A stretch of 64,000 nucleotides of DNA from the NCBI GenBank assembly GCA_947034895.1, contig OX344762.1, positions 38,916,760 to 38,980,759 on the forward strand. Reading direction: 5' to 3'. The notes under the pieces were generated by a model. It was not told the DNA's origin. It did no database searches and saw only the letters and a program-made list of their open reading frames with translations. The translations under genes and the position numbers were made by a program. Numbering within the stretch: the first letter of the stretch is position 1; each line of letters starts with the position of its first letter. Source of the stretch: Rhytidiadelphus loreus. Its lineage: Eukaryota; Streptophyta; Bryopsida; Hypnales; Hylocomiaceae. Shown one piece after another: positions 34,907-47,200 of the stretch.

Positions 34907-36939
34907 TTAAGAATCAATTAGAAATGGATAGCTAGGACGGGCCTCAGAAATTGTATTCCAAACATATGCTTGAAATTTGAGAATCCGCAGCATTGTTTAT
35001 ACCTCTGATAATGGGTGTCCCTGTTCTCAGGTGTTGCATTAATTACATGGGAGGGAGTAACTGGGCCCTGGGGTATGGAAGAAATCAAGCAAACAGTGAA
35101 CAATTTCAGAAACAGGGTGATAAGGTGCTGCAGATTTGCTGATCAAGGGCACTCAAGGTTTGGCTAAGTTAAATCATTCAAATATAATTGTAGCAGATCA
35201 ATTATTTTTGCTACATGATGATCAGGAAATGGATTATTTGATCAGTAGCAGTCTAATAACGACCTCAGACAAGGTGCTTCATGATGAACTCAATAACGAA
35301 CTCAATCTTGTTTAAAAAAGCAACTAAAAAACTAGAAAAACGAAATCCATCCATCCATCACTGATTCAATACTTAAGATACATTGTGGTTGTAACTCTTC
35401 ACGTGAGTATAATAATAATCCAGTATGGTAGTCAGGCAGAGAATCCGCCTGAGCAGGCAGGAGACTGAACAAACAACCAACTGTCAACAAGCACTTTGAT
35501 TCCCTCCAAGTTGCAGAAGGTGTGAGACAGAGTTTGGCTGGAGCCCATGTTCTCCAGGGACCATGGCATGGGATTTCTAGGCTGAAGGAGAAGAGTAATA
35601 AGTCATGCATTTGGAATTGTGCTGATGGAGATCCTCACACTTGGACATCAAACATATAAGTTAAGTTAGTGCTCACAGGGTAAGAACAAGGTGTTTCTAA
35701 AGATCATTTTGATGGACAGTATGTTTTAATTACTGAAATGACAGGTGATCATCAGCCAAAAACTATTTTGTGGTAGGATGAATAACTGCATTCCTTGATT
35801 CAGTCAGTCTACTACATAAACTTTGAAACTCAGTCATCAAACAGTTTGAGCCATCTGTGGTGTGGTGTGGTGACGTTTCACAGATGAACATTAGATCATT
35901 TTGAATGCTGATATGCAAGTGCACTTCAATTCATAACGAGAAACATTATTGGTGATTTCAGTGGTTTCAGAGAGTACTTTAGTAGTGCCAATCACCAAAT
36001 CTTCTTTGATTGTAGATGATATGAGTTCTGAGATTATAAAAAGCATCCAGGAAGACACAATATTGTTGGAAGTTAGAGCAGAAGAGTCTTTTTTAAAGAT
36101 TAGACTATGACTTTAGAAGGAAATCACAGTGCGGTTCATAATCAGAAACTGATGGGAATGGAAACTCATCTTCAGCTATGCTGCCATGAATGGAATCACT
36201 CTATCATGAAATATGTCAAGAATCTGAGTAAGATGTTGCCCACCAAAATCAAGCAACAAGTCCAGTTTGACAGAAAACTGGGCTAACAGATTTATAAAAG
36301 ATGTGCGCTACAACATGATGAGAGTGATGCAAAGTTGATCATCTTGATAAAATTTGAGAATCTTTTTGCCTCAAAGGAGTGACGACAACAAACACATTGC
36401 TCAGAGGATGAGAGCAGATGCAATTCAAGAATGAGCTGGCAGACAAGATTTTCACCTCAATACGCTACTCAGCAAAATTTGCTTAAGTGGACGCTCTCCA
36501 GATACATCTCCCCTCTTGATGGAAAAAATAAATAAATAATAAATTGGTTGCGTGTACGCTCACTGGACAACCAGCACATGGTCCTCACATGGTCCTCTCT
36601 CTTCTCACATGGTTCTCAGAGCCTTGACTAATAAGTTACAAGACTGAAATGAAACTTCTGCTTAAGCACTAAAGCTTAACTTAAAGAACCCAAAGAACCA
36701 AGACGGAGGTCCAAATTGAACTGAAGCCCTCATGTTTTTTTTTAACAGTTTCAAGGAAGTCAGAAATAAAATGGGATATGGTAGTAATAAGTTGGGTAAC
36801 TTACTCTTGACAAGCTCTATGTGCATTTTAGGTCCATTCCCACCTGGCATTTGCAAACACCATGTGTTAAAAGATAAAACTTCAGTATAAGGAAACAATT
36901 TTTTTTTTTTTTTATAGAGCTCAGGTTCGGAACAGCCAG
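34907..36939. other. Moderate-GC region, no gene recognised
   Basis: The sequence looks less repetitive than its flanks. Short frames (for example minus 35332-35610, minus 36662-36958) have no recognisable family or splice pattern. It may contain a decayed gene or retroelement, but nothing can be assigned. Confidence 0.35.
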
Positions 36940-37165
36940 GGTGAAGTGACACCCTCATAGCCCTGTCTAGGGGTTATTGTGAAAAAAAGCCCCCTAATTT
37001 TTGCTGTGATTTTTATAATCTCTATGCCTTCCCTAGCTAATTAGGGGTCATTGATTGCAAATCTGAATTCAGAATTTGCAAATTTTATCATCCGATTGCA
37101 AATAAAAATTTCCAGTGTTTTCTGCAGGGGTAAAACGGGGCAATGAGGGGGGCAGTTCACCCTCG
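36940..37165. mobile_element. Second copy of the GGTGAAYTGACCC element, shortened
   Basis: Left GGGTGAAGTGACACCCTC and right GGGGGGCAGTTCACCC are inverted. GATTGCAAATCTGAATTCAG and TTTGCAAATTTTATCATCC match the right third of the 23072 copy. The GC-rich centre is absent. Confidence 0.6.
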
Positions 37166-37517
37166 CCGGTTTGGAACTGCTATCAGAGTTTTTTTTTAAC
37201 TACAAGCAGTTCACACATGACTCATACTTCTTCAACCACACTGCAGCCACAAGTCACCCTCTCCGAAAAATAATCAAAATTTCAAAATTTAAATGATTTT
37301 GAAAATTAACAAATCACCTTGCTAAATCCAAGAAAGATTATTTGTTAAGAAATTTCAAATACTGGAAATGATGTCAATACAATTTGTTGCCAACAGATAT
37401 TTAGTAAGCATTGAATGGAGAGGTCGTTTTTATAATGATATCCATTTTTCATCATGAATTCTCAAAGGATATGGGACAATTTCAAGATGAGAGCTTGACT
37501 GATCATTGTCAAAACGC

Positions 37518-37897
37518 AAGAATTGTGTTCAATGTAGAACTTCAGATCTCATTTTGTCATAGTAGAATAATTTTTTTAAAGAAATTTTGAACTAAAAGTA
37601 GTTGTTAAATCAAGATAAATTTCATCTCCAAAAATCTGTTAGAAATTCCAAGCCTCCAATCAAAATTTATGGACAAAATTCAAAGAGGATGTTTGAAAAT
37701 GTCAAAAAAAAATGTCCCTCCCAACCCTTCTCTGAATTTTGTCCCTAACTTTTGATTGGACATTCTAAATCTCTAATGGATTTTTGGAGATGAAAGTTAG
37801 CTTGATTTACCAACTATTCTGAGTCCAAATTTTTTTGAAAAAAATAATTCTACTATGCCAAAGTGAGATTTAAAGTTCTATATTGAACACGAATCTT
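37518..37897. mobile_element. Foldback MITE with about 175-bp arms
   Basis: The left arm runs AAGAATTGTGTTCAATG, TCATAGTAGAATAATTTTTT, CATCTCCAAAAATCTGTTAG. The right arm carries the same blocks in inverted order, ending TATTGAACACGAATCTT. The arms are about 85-90% alike by eye, with a short centre at about 37700-37725. It has no coding capacity. A target duplication was not resolved. Confidence 0.7.
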
Positions 37898-38558
37898 ACT
37901 TTCTATTTAACTAGGTATGAGCAATTGAACTTCTACTAATCCTAATTTACATATCCCACATGGATTGTTTTACCTCCCATCATCCCACTTGTATAAAGAC
38001 ATTCCCTATACATCCTCATATAGTCACATTGGTAGAGAGTTCCAAATACATGTGTGGTAGCTCTTGAAAATTTTCAATATTTTTTATTTTTCTAAGTAGG
38101 GTCCCCTTCATTTCTGCCTTGGGTAACCATTGCTCTTATCCATTGAGAGCTCCATTTGATAAGAGAGGCCATCAAGTGCTGAAATCTTCACTTTTAGAAA
38201 ATTGCCAAGTTCTTGTTATGGACCATGTTGGTAGTGATGGGCCAACAAAAAAGTAGTGATTAATGATTGTAGTAGTGTTGTCAAGTCCATGCCACCTTGG
38301 TTGCCATGTAGTTTGGGTGGATATGTAAGCACTCACATGGGAACGTGCTACAATTTACAGCTCATTTAATGCCTTAACCTCGCCACCACAAGGCCAGGTG
38401 GGAACATACCTTTTGAAAGCCTTCTCTGCCTGTCTATCTATCACCCACCTGCAACTTCCTAATTCTGTGGAGTTGACTGCAAGTAACCTAGAACAAATAC
38501 AAAATCCTAAACTCTCTAAACCCAAGTACAAAAATGTACTCATGGGGAATTTCATTAA

Positions 38559-38800
38559 AATGGCACCATTCCACAAACTTTGGCACTTTTACAGTTCAAA
38601 CTGTGTTGTTTGAAATCTATACCAATCCTAAATGGCATTTTTATGGTTTAGACTGCACAATTTGAAATCTATACCAATCTTAAATGGCATTTTTATGATT
38701 TAGACTGCACAGTTTGAAATCTATACCAATCCTAAATGGCATTTTTATAGTTTAGACTGCACAGTTTGAAATCTATACCAATCCTAAATGACATCGTAAT
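38559..38800 (+). repeat. 52-bp tandem repeat, four clear copies
   Basis: TTGAAATCTATACCAATC recurs with starts at about 38610, 38662, 38714 and 38766, a steady 52-base period. TGGCATTTTTATG and TTTAGACTGCACA fill each unit. A diverged fifth unit precedes them. Confidence 0.9.
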
Positions 38801-39048
38801 CTTGAGCCCATCATGACAAATATGTGAGCCCATCATGCAATCTTGGCTCAATTAGTGAGTTGAGAAGGTCATTGCCATTCAAATTTTTGCATTGTGTAGC
38901 GGCCTCTTTTGGGGTTCATTTTTTTCCTAATTCAAATACTACCTCGTAGTGTAGATCCCATGACAAGCAAGAAAGATTAGAGTTGCAAAGTCAATTCACC
39001 ATGAAAACCAAGCCCCAAATTAGTGGCATATGCCCTTGAGAGGATATA

Positions 39049-39329
39049 AGGTAACTACACCTAATTTTGACCACTTTCTAAAACCGACCACTACAAATTC
39101 TTGTCTAAAATGTACTTCCACTATTCATGAGAATCTATAGTTAATTTTAGAAGCACCTATATTTAGTACTTTGAAAATTCATAGTTTATTCACATAGTGT
39201 CTAAAAAATACATTCTAAGAGAATATTGAATCTCGTTTGGACTACCCACAAGACTCCACAAAAAAAATTCAATATAATAATAGGAAACATGTTGAATTGC
39301 TTATTTGTGCAATTTAGGTGTAGTTACCT
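39049..39329. mobile_element. MITE with ends AGGTAACTACACCTAA
   Basis: AGGTAACTACACCTAATTTT at the left and AATTTAGGTGTAGTTACCT at the right form an inverted pair of about 17 bases. It is 281 bases. The interior resembles 3010-3180. The first bases are shared with the elements at 57591 and 60810. Confidence 0.6.
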
Positions 39330-39809
39330 CATACGATAAGTGCACCTATATGAAATTCCACAATTGGGCTTGTTAGGTCTTTATGGACATGACATGGAAA
39401 ACCCTCGTGTTCCAATTGCACAATCAAGTGAACACTAGCCATGACTCACATTTGTGCCCTATGAAAAGAAAGAAAGAAAAATATTCTCAGTTCCATAGTC
39501 AAACGAATAAACATCATAAACGTTGGATGAAATAATTGGATGACATTTCTCTAGGATGTAAATGTGACAAATTTTGTGACAAGAATCGTCATAGGGGTGA
39601 TGACATTGTGTACTTCATATGCTAGCTATTGTTTGCAATTCAAAATGGGCAAGTTGCACCTTGGTAATTATAGTATTAATTACAGTGGCATGTTGTATAA
39701 AATTTTCTTCTGACGTGGCCATGGATTTTTCCTTGACCAATTCTATTTCTAGAAATTTTGTATAGAAGAATGTTGTAATTTTTGGAGGTGTGTAATCATT
39801 CCAATTTAA

Positions 39810-40745
39810 CCCCTAATGTCCCAATTGAAAACCTTATTTTCATCAAAAATCAATCGAAAGTACCATTCCTATTGCAAAGAGTAAGAAACTTTAAAAATTG
39901 TTCTTTTTTCCATTTTGAACCATGGGATCTTACACTAGACTAGTGTAAGGATGTGTAGAAGAAATTTCACGCAATTTGACTGTATAGATTGCAAGATATT
40001 TGAGTTTAAAGTGAAGAAAATAAGTTCTTTTACACCTTGCGTGATTAGATTACAAGACTTTGAATCTTCTTGACTTTCAATTTTTGCACTAAAGAATTAG
40101 GTATTAAATTTTGTTTATCTTGAATGATTGAGTTGAGACTTTAGAAAAATAAATTCAAAAAGAAAGATTTGATTTTCATTCTTAAATAAATTGTTAAGTA
40201 GGTATGGATGGAAGGAAAAACTAAATCGTTGATAGCTCTAACTAAAAGATTGAATTGAAACAAACTAATCCCAATGGTGAGATTGTTCTAGCAAGAAAAT
40301 TTAACCTTTGTGAAACTTTTTCTTCTTCTTAAATTGTAAAAATTGAGTTCAAAAACAAATCCAACGCATTATTTTCTCAAGAACATGGCAATGATTGCCC
40401 ACAAAATAGAAAACTCCATAACTTTCACATCATTAATCCAAATGGATTGAATCAAAGCCCTCCATGTAGACAAAACTATAGTCTAATCAATGAGAAACAA
40501 AAAAGAATTTAAAATTTAATTCCAAGTTTTTTGTATTTTCTTAATTTATGCTTGGCGATTTGCTTTTGGGGGCTTAGAAATGGCATAACTTTTGCTCCAC
40601 GACATGGATTAAAATAAAAATGATATTCCCATTAAGACAAAAAAAAATTCTATCTTTTCAAAAAGAAAAATGAGAAAACCACAGCCAAAAATTGAGGTCA
40701 CATGAGCCTACCCAAAATCCCCCAAGGGGACATTGGGACTCTAGG
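39810..40745 (+). mobile_element. TTAA-element, full length
   Basis: The left end CCCCTAATGTCCCAAT follows TTAA (39806-39809). The right end ATTGGGACTCTAGG is followed by TGAA, a one-base decay of TTAA. It is 936 bases. It matches the 28064 copy throughout, including the CCCAAGGGGAC hairpin inside the right end. No reading frame of note. Confidence 0.72.
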
Positions 40746-40749
40746 TGAA

Positions 40750-41483
40750 GAAGTTGACAATCTTGGCAGTGCTACCCAGCTTGTTTGATGGCATGATCTT
40801 CCCTTCAACTGCAAATTTCTACCATCAGTCTCTAATTTTTCACATACCATTTAGTAGCATGCACTGTCACTGCCTTTGGCTCTACAGTAAACTGAGATGG
40901 TGTGAAACATTCCACACCTATCAGAAGCTAAGTGGACATGTGGAGGCTGAATGTGATGAGCAGGATGCATGAAGGAAAGGCAGTGCACGTGGAGACTCCT
41001 GAATGTTATGCAACCACTCTTACTAAGTTATCTTACTTTTAATTTCTGCTTACGACAGAGCATTGTCCTTGCCCACAATCAAATAAGTTAAATCTTGGAA
41101 CAAACTGTTGAAATTCAGTGCTTTTATGAAATCAGAAGAATCATTTAAGTTATTAGTAGCAAGTTTCCATAGCATCAAGTAACTTACATCCAAGCTTGGG
41201 GGTCTACTCTGCTCAACCTCCTGCAACAACAATAAAATTGCACCCACTCACTCAAGCCCTCACTGACATTGTCTGGGCCAACAAGTTTGATGCTGTTTGC
41301 ACTATTTCAAAGGGAAGGTACTATGGTACAGTACTTTGGTAATCACAACTCATGGAGCAAATGAGAGTCCTCAGATAATAAGACCTTGCCGGGGACGACA
41401 AGCTATTGGTTTAATTGATAAGCTCAATCTTCAAGAAGTTCAGGGTGATCATCTCCATAGTTTAGTCCTTGTGCGTTCATAAG
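40750..41483. other. Moderate-GC stretch, no gene recognised
   Basis: A frame at 40745-40972 shows no known family. No repeat structure was seen. Confidence 0.35.
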
Positions 41484-41486
41484 TAA

Positions 41487-41736
41487 CCCTTAAAGGACGA
41501 CCTAGTAACCGTGGAAATCATCCCTTTAGATACTGTGGAAATCATCCCTTTAGATACCGTGGAAATCATTGGCTTAAAAAGATGTAAAAATACTCATTGG
41601 AAGTCAAACTATTGTAGAAGATCTCCCCTTGTCACAACAAAATTAGGAGGATGAATAGTTGCACTTCTGTCCTACATAGAAAGATTCTTTATGATTCATC
41701 AGACACAAAACGTTCACACTTAGCGGCATGTGTGGG
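41487..41736. mobile_element. Short TTAA-type MITE, second copy of subfamily 3
   Basis: The left end is CCCTTAAAGGACGACC, the right end is GTGTGGG, then TTAA (41737-41740). The left flank is GTAA, one base off TTAA. GTGGAAATCATCCCTTTAGA is repeated three times near 41510-41570, and is shared with 34737-34902. Confidence 0.5.
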
Positions 41737-41927
41737 TTAAGTTATAGACAGTGTTTGCGTGTGCGTGTGCCTATGTGTGCTTGGTGCATGGGTTGTGATT
41801 GGCCATGGAATTTTCAAGGCTTGCACATCACCTCCCCCAAAGAGGAATACGTTTTGTATTGCATATCGAGAGTTGCGTTGCACCTTCCCTCCAAGTGCAT
41901 CCAAGTGTACACCTTAAGTTAGGTCCG

Positions 41928-42372
41928 CTTTACACCTACAAGTTGGGCCAATTCCCCTTGAGATTGATTGCACAAAGTTTCGGCACTTTTTAGGATTAAG
42001 GTCGTTTTCAACTACTCATTAGAATAAGATTATAACATGGACCAATTCTCCTGTGTGGAAAGGCCTTGAGGCCATGAAGCTAGGACGATTCAATAAAACC
42101 TAGAAAATTTCAATCCCTCTATATCTCTCTCTTTGCAAGGCTGCTTTACAACTAGAGGCTAGGCTAATTCCCCTTGAAGTTGATTGTATAAAATCCAATT
42201 GATTTAAATTATTAAAAAAAAATTATTAAAAAAATATATAATTGAAATTTAACATTGGCCTCCAGTTCAAGAATTGTTCTCCCATTCTTAATGCATCCAA
42301 ATATATCAAGCTCAAGCCATTTTTAATAATAAATTCATTCTGCCAAATTGGTCTAATCTCTAGGGGTGTGTA
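41928..42372 (+). repeat. Uninterrupted relative of the host repeat at 7830 (empty site)
   Basis: TTACACCTACAAGTTGGGCC at the left and CCAAATTGGTCTAATCTCTA at the right. It contains a single TTAA at 41996-41999, exactly where the relative at 7830 carries the 905-base TTAA-element. GGAAAGGCCTTGAGGCC and TACTCATTAGAATAAG confirm the alignment on both sides. Confidence 0.8.
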
Positions 42373-43406
42373 TATATATATATATCCAAAAATGAAAACC
42401 TTATCATTAATGTCAATAATTTTTTTAGGGATTAAATGCAGGGAGTTGAATGAATGGATTAGATACAATTTTTTGCAAAATTTGATCAATGTTAAAAGAA
42501 TCAAAAGTAGTCAATCATTATCAATATTTGTAGAAATAGATTAATTCCTAAATTTGTAATATATATGGATTAAGAAAAACCCTTTGATGAAGCATAGTCC
42601 AACATGGTGAAGATGTATATTATTATAATTCAAGCATTGAATGAAGTACAACTACCATAATAAATATTAAACTAGACTTCATACTCAAAAACCATATCCA
42701 TAAGCTTACAACAAAGTATGCAATCTAAAAATGGACATAAAGAAATGACTGCTTAGGTTTGAGATGTGTAAGAAGGATGAAGGTTCATTTAAAACATGAT
42801 AGACGACAAAAAACAACTATGTTTTTTTCTACATGTTTTGTATAGAAAGACCAAAGAGTTAGTATTGATAGGGCTTTGCTCTACTTGATGCTATTATTTA
42901 TTTTCAACTTTGGACATTTGTATTTTGAAAATTCATGTAATTCAGAATTCAGAATTTATAAATTTAATACTGTATCAAATTATTAATAATTCAATTGGAT
43001 TTTTGGAAGTTGGTTTGACTTGTTAGTTGGTTGTAAAAACATGTGATTTATAAAGTTTTCACCTCTTCTAAATTCTTACTTTAAATTATATTAACCTAAT
43101 GTCAAAAGGAGATATAGATTTCAAAAATAAAAATGATGTATTGTAATGCTTAGCATAAGATATTCTAATAAAAGTTATACACTACAATCCACAATCCATA
43201 ATTGTACAAGGGAATGTACTATTGTATTAGCTAATTATTATTAGCCATTGCATTATATTTTAGAAAAAAATTAAATTATATTTTGTGAACAAATTAAAAA
43301 TAAATGATATTCTAATCATAAAAAAACTAAGAATAAATTTATTTTTAGAAATACATAGATCATTTCGTGGGCTTGTACTTTAAAAGAGTGAGTCATCTAA
43401 TACCAA
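42373..43406. other. AT-rich stretch, no gene seen
   Basis: There is a TATATATATATATATC run near 42368-42385. The remainder is low-complexity A/T sequence. Confidence 0.4.
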
Positions 43407-43408
43407 TA

Positions 43409-43689
43409 CACTAATGATGGTAAATAGTGTTAGCCATACTAACTATTTTAGAAATGCTATAAGTTTTACTTTTGATGAATATTTTTACTGAGTGTATAGA
43501 TCCTAATATCATTTTAAGTGTTCTGTGTATAGATCCTAATATCATTTTAAATGTTCTGTGTATAGATCCTAATATCATTTTAAGTGGGAGAACTTTACAC
43601 CTATAGTTGGTAAAAATATTCATCAACAATAAAACTTATAGCTCTTTTAAATCAATTAGTGAAGGTAACACTATTTATCATCATTAGTG
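43409..43689. mobile_element. MITE with about 80-bp arms and a minisatellite core
   Basis: The left arm begins CACTAATGATGGTAAATAGT and the right arm ends ACTATTTATCATCATTAGTG. The arms stay alike for about 80 bases, with GCTATAAGTTTTAC and its inverse further in. TA lies on each side (43407-43408 and 43690-43691). The core, 43493-43588, is a 32-base unit (TGTATAGATCCTAATATCAT...) repeated three times. It lies about 520 bases past the stop codon of the ACAD8-like gene. Confidence 0.75.
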
Positions 43690-44211
43690 TAGTTAGAAAA
43701 CTTGAACAATGGTCACTTCAAAGTTTTAACAAAATTTAATAGGACCACTATCCTTCTTTACTTTGTACTAAAGCTATTTAGGAGTGTTACAATCATCCAT
43801 TGTCTAAATCTAGATTTTTCATGTTTATTTTGTGTGATTTTACAATGTCCTTCCAATGACACTACTCACATTCCAATTCCATATTCCAATTCCATATGAA
43901 TAAGAAGATTCTTTGATAGTTTTGGTTATTCTTAGAAGACATTCAATCCTCTTTGATGAGACTCTATAATTGCATATTCCCAATTTAGCCATATAAATTG
44001 AGTTATGTACATTTGCTTGGACAACTTCTATATGTCAATTTAGAAAGGGTTGAGAGTACTTTTAAACTCAATATTTTCCATAAGCAAATGATCAATAGCA
44101 ACATTTGCCATAAGAGTCTACTTCACATCACCTTCAAATGTGTTTATGAATTACGAATTGTGTCAAAAATTACATTTGTAAATGATCTATGCAAGTGGTA
44201 TATACCAAATG

Positions 44212-47200
44212 CTACATGTGGGACTTGATCATGTGGCGGGCTATAACAACACGCATGATTTCATTAGTTCCTTCCAAGATTGAGTGGACACGAAGATCTC
44301 TCACATACCTTTCCACCTGCAATGAAACAAACAAGAACTACATCAGCAGTGGCATGGCACTAAAACTTATGACAGTGTAGTTGGAAAACTGTACTATGTT
44401 GCGTTCACTGCTACCACAAACCTTGGTGTCAAAAACGCTCATGAGCAAAAGAAACAACAATTGAAAAATTTGTAATGATAATCTCATCCATCTTCAAATT
44501 AAGATGCTAAGAAATACTTGCGACTCCTGATCACAGAAAGATTGAGCTTGAAAAGGGCTCTAGCTGACAAACCGCATAATCTTTCAAATATCCGTAGCCA
44601 CCATGAAGTTGAAGTGCGTCATTAGCGACACGGTAGCATTCATCAGTAGCAAACCTGCGTGAACATTGCAGATACAAAGATACGTATTAGCAATAATATA
44701 CTTCGATAATCAACGACATAAATAATTCAATCCCAATTCAACGAGCTGAATCAAATAAGAAAAAGTAAACCTGCTGCTCTCGCATTCGCTCATTAGGATC
44801 ATCAGTTCAGTCATTATCGTGAATTTGAATTATGTGAAGAAGTTTCCAACCAAAGGAATCTGGTTCAGCACAAATTTGAAATTTGTAAAGTGTGATAATG
44901 TTCAATTTTTGTTTAATCAACATATTTGATAAAATAAAATAAAATCTGGGAATGACGATTTGTTACTCACCTCTTCGCCATGGCTGCTGAAGCTGAAGCC
45001 CATGGAGACTTCGAATCTAGAGCTGTTGCTGCATTGGCAACCATGAAACGGGATGCTTGAACCGAAGTCAACATATCAGCTAGCTTGAATTGTGTATTTT
45101 GAAAGTCAATAATGGCTTTGCCAAACTGCAACCAGACAGTCAAACATTAGTCCCTTCCGATATTTACCTTAACCAAAGATACGATACTTGAGGGAAACCA
45201 TACATCGAGTAAACAGGAACTCTCTGATCAAGTGCAATGTCAAATGATCAATACACAAAATAATATCAAAATCAAATCCCGAGAAACTCAACACCCACAA
45301 CTCAAGAGAAAAAAATTCCGGAATAAACCACAAGCACATAGTACATACTATGGCGGATAGGCCCAATCAAACATGTGCCCACAATTTGAAATAATTTTTA
45401 TCAGCAGAATCTACTCTTACTTGTTTCCGAGATGAAACGTAGCCCTGTGCAGCATCCACACAGAACTGAGCTCCCCCAACACTGCCACAAGGTAAAAAAA
45501 AAGGCAAAACTTCTTGGATAAATATCTCAATTGAATAAAGTAGGAAGGAATTGGAATGGCTGGAAAGGGATTTTAAATGCTGTAATCTGTCTCCAATAAA
45601 CTTTGAAAGGTGCAAGCCACGACAACCCTATGATATCTTTTATACCTGCACGAGGCAATATTGATACGACCCCCATCCAATGCTGACATTGCTATATTGA
45701 ATCCTTCTCCTTCCTTTCCAATCAAATTCCTCTCAGGTACTCGGACATCTTCAAGAATCACCTGAGATCCTTCAAACGATGTTTGAGCCCACAACAAAGT
45801 ATTTTGAACTTCCCTAATAACTACGGTTATGCAATCTGGGAAAAAAATCTAGGAAATGGGATAATGAAAAGAACGAATGGAAGGTGAAGAGACGCACTGA
45901 TGAAGTAGGCTGTGAACGCCACCCAAGCTTGTCTTCTTGGCGGCCAAAAGATAGTCCTTTACTATCCTGCATGCAGACACCCAACAATTCTCTTGGTTAA
46001 AGTTCGACATCAAGGTTCTTCTGGTACATCGGTAAGCAAGGTAACCATGATTAATGAGTTCACTCTACCGCACGTGAACTGTTTTTATTCAAAACCGCTG
46101 ATTACATCAATCAATTTGTCTACATGAATAAGTTTTCTGGTTCTGCTATAGAATTACAAAGAAAGCAACCGCAGCGCATACGACACTATGCATCACAATA
46201 CTGTAGCAGATCCAATCCCAGAAGTAGACAAAGGTTCACAAATGTGAGAAGAAGCTGATGCACACCTTTTCGACCAAAAAACATGAAATGCCTTTTGGAC
46301 CTGGCTCGCCCGTGCGAGCCATTACCAAGTAGACATCACTGACACTGCCACCGCTTATAAATGCCTGGTCACCACGAGGACATAGAAGTCAAATAAAGCT
46401 TCTAAGTAACTTAGTGTAGTACAAAGTTAGCTCACCACTAAAAGATCAATAAATCTTTGCAGACTTTACTGATCTCTGGATATTATACAAGTACCACTAC
46501 ATGAGATAATAAGAAATAGACTAGATTGAACAAACTTACTTTCTCCCCATTGAGTACGTAATCTGTGCTCCCCTCCTCCCTTTTTGCTGTGGTCTGTTCA
46601 AAATGCAAGATCGGCAAGATCAGCATTAAGCTTGATGCCGAAATTACAAGATGTCAAAATACAGCATGATAGCTGATCCTGAGAAGTTCCCAGTTTATGC
46701 TTGAAGAGTAAGTCAAAAACAACAAAGCACTGATCACATAAGCATAAACCTGAAGAGAGGCCGCGTCACTCCCACTGTTGGGTTCTGTTAAGCAGTACGA
46801 TGACAACAACTCCTGCAATAGCCGATTATCGAGAAACGTTAGATAACAATCCCTTCAAAAACTTCAACTAATACGGCCATGCCAGATTGCTAACTGCAAA
46901 ATAAAATTTGGGCAATAGAAGGTAATAATCAACAGCATTAGCTGCCTGTAGGATTCATATACCATGGAAGTAAGCTCAGGAAGAAAGGCCTGACGTTGTT
47001 CCTCTGTGCCAAACCTGCCAACAACAGGAAACAGCATTACACTAATCATCCAACAGTTTCAGATCAGAAAACACGGTCCTTTACTGTGAGAAGGCACTTC
47101 TGATTAACGAGTGACTGCTTCATGTACTGGCACTACACCTTCTAAACACAAAAATGTACAATGCAAACAGAATAAAAACTTCACTTCACTGATTATCATA

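Noticed and set aside
35300..36500. Possible decayed retrotransposon or gene
   Set aside because: No reverse transcriptase, integrase or LTR pair could be recognised; composition alone is not enough.
38559..38800. Regularly spaced repeats that might be read as a CRISPR array
   Set aside because: The units are contiguous 52-bp tandem copies with no unique spacers, in a plant-like genome.
43411..43629. Minus-strand frame with repeated Met-Ile-Leu-Gly-Ser-Ile-His
   Set aside because: It is the translation of the 32-bp minisatellite inside a MITE.
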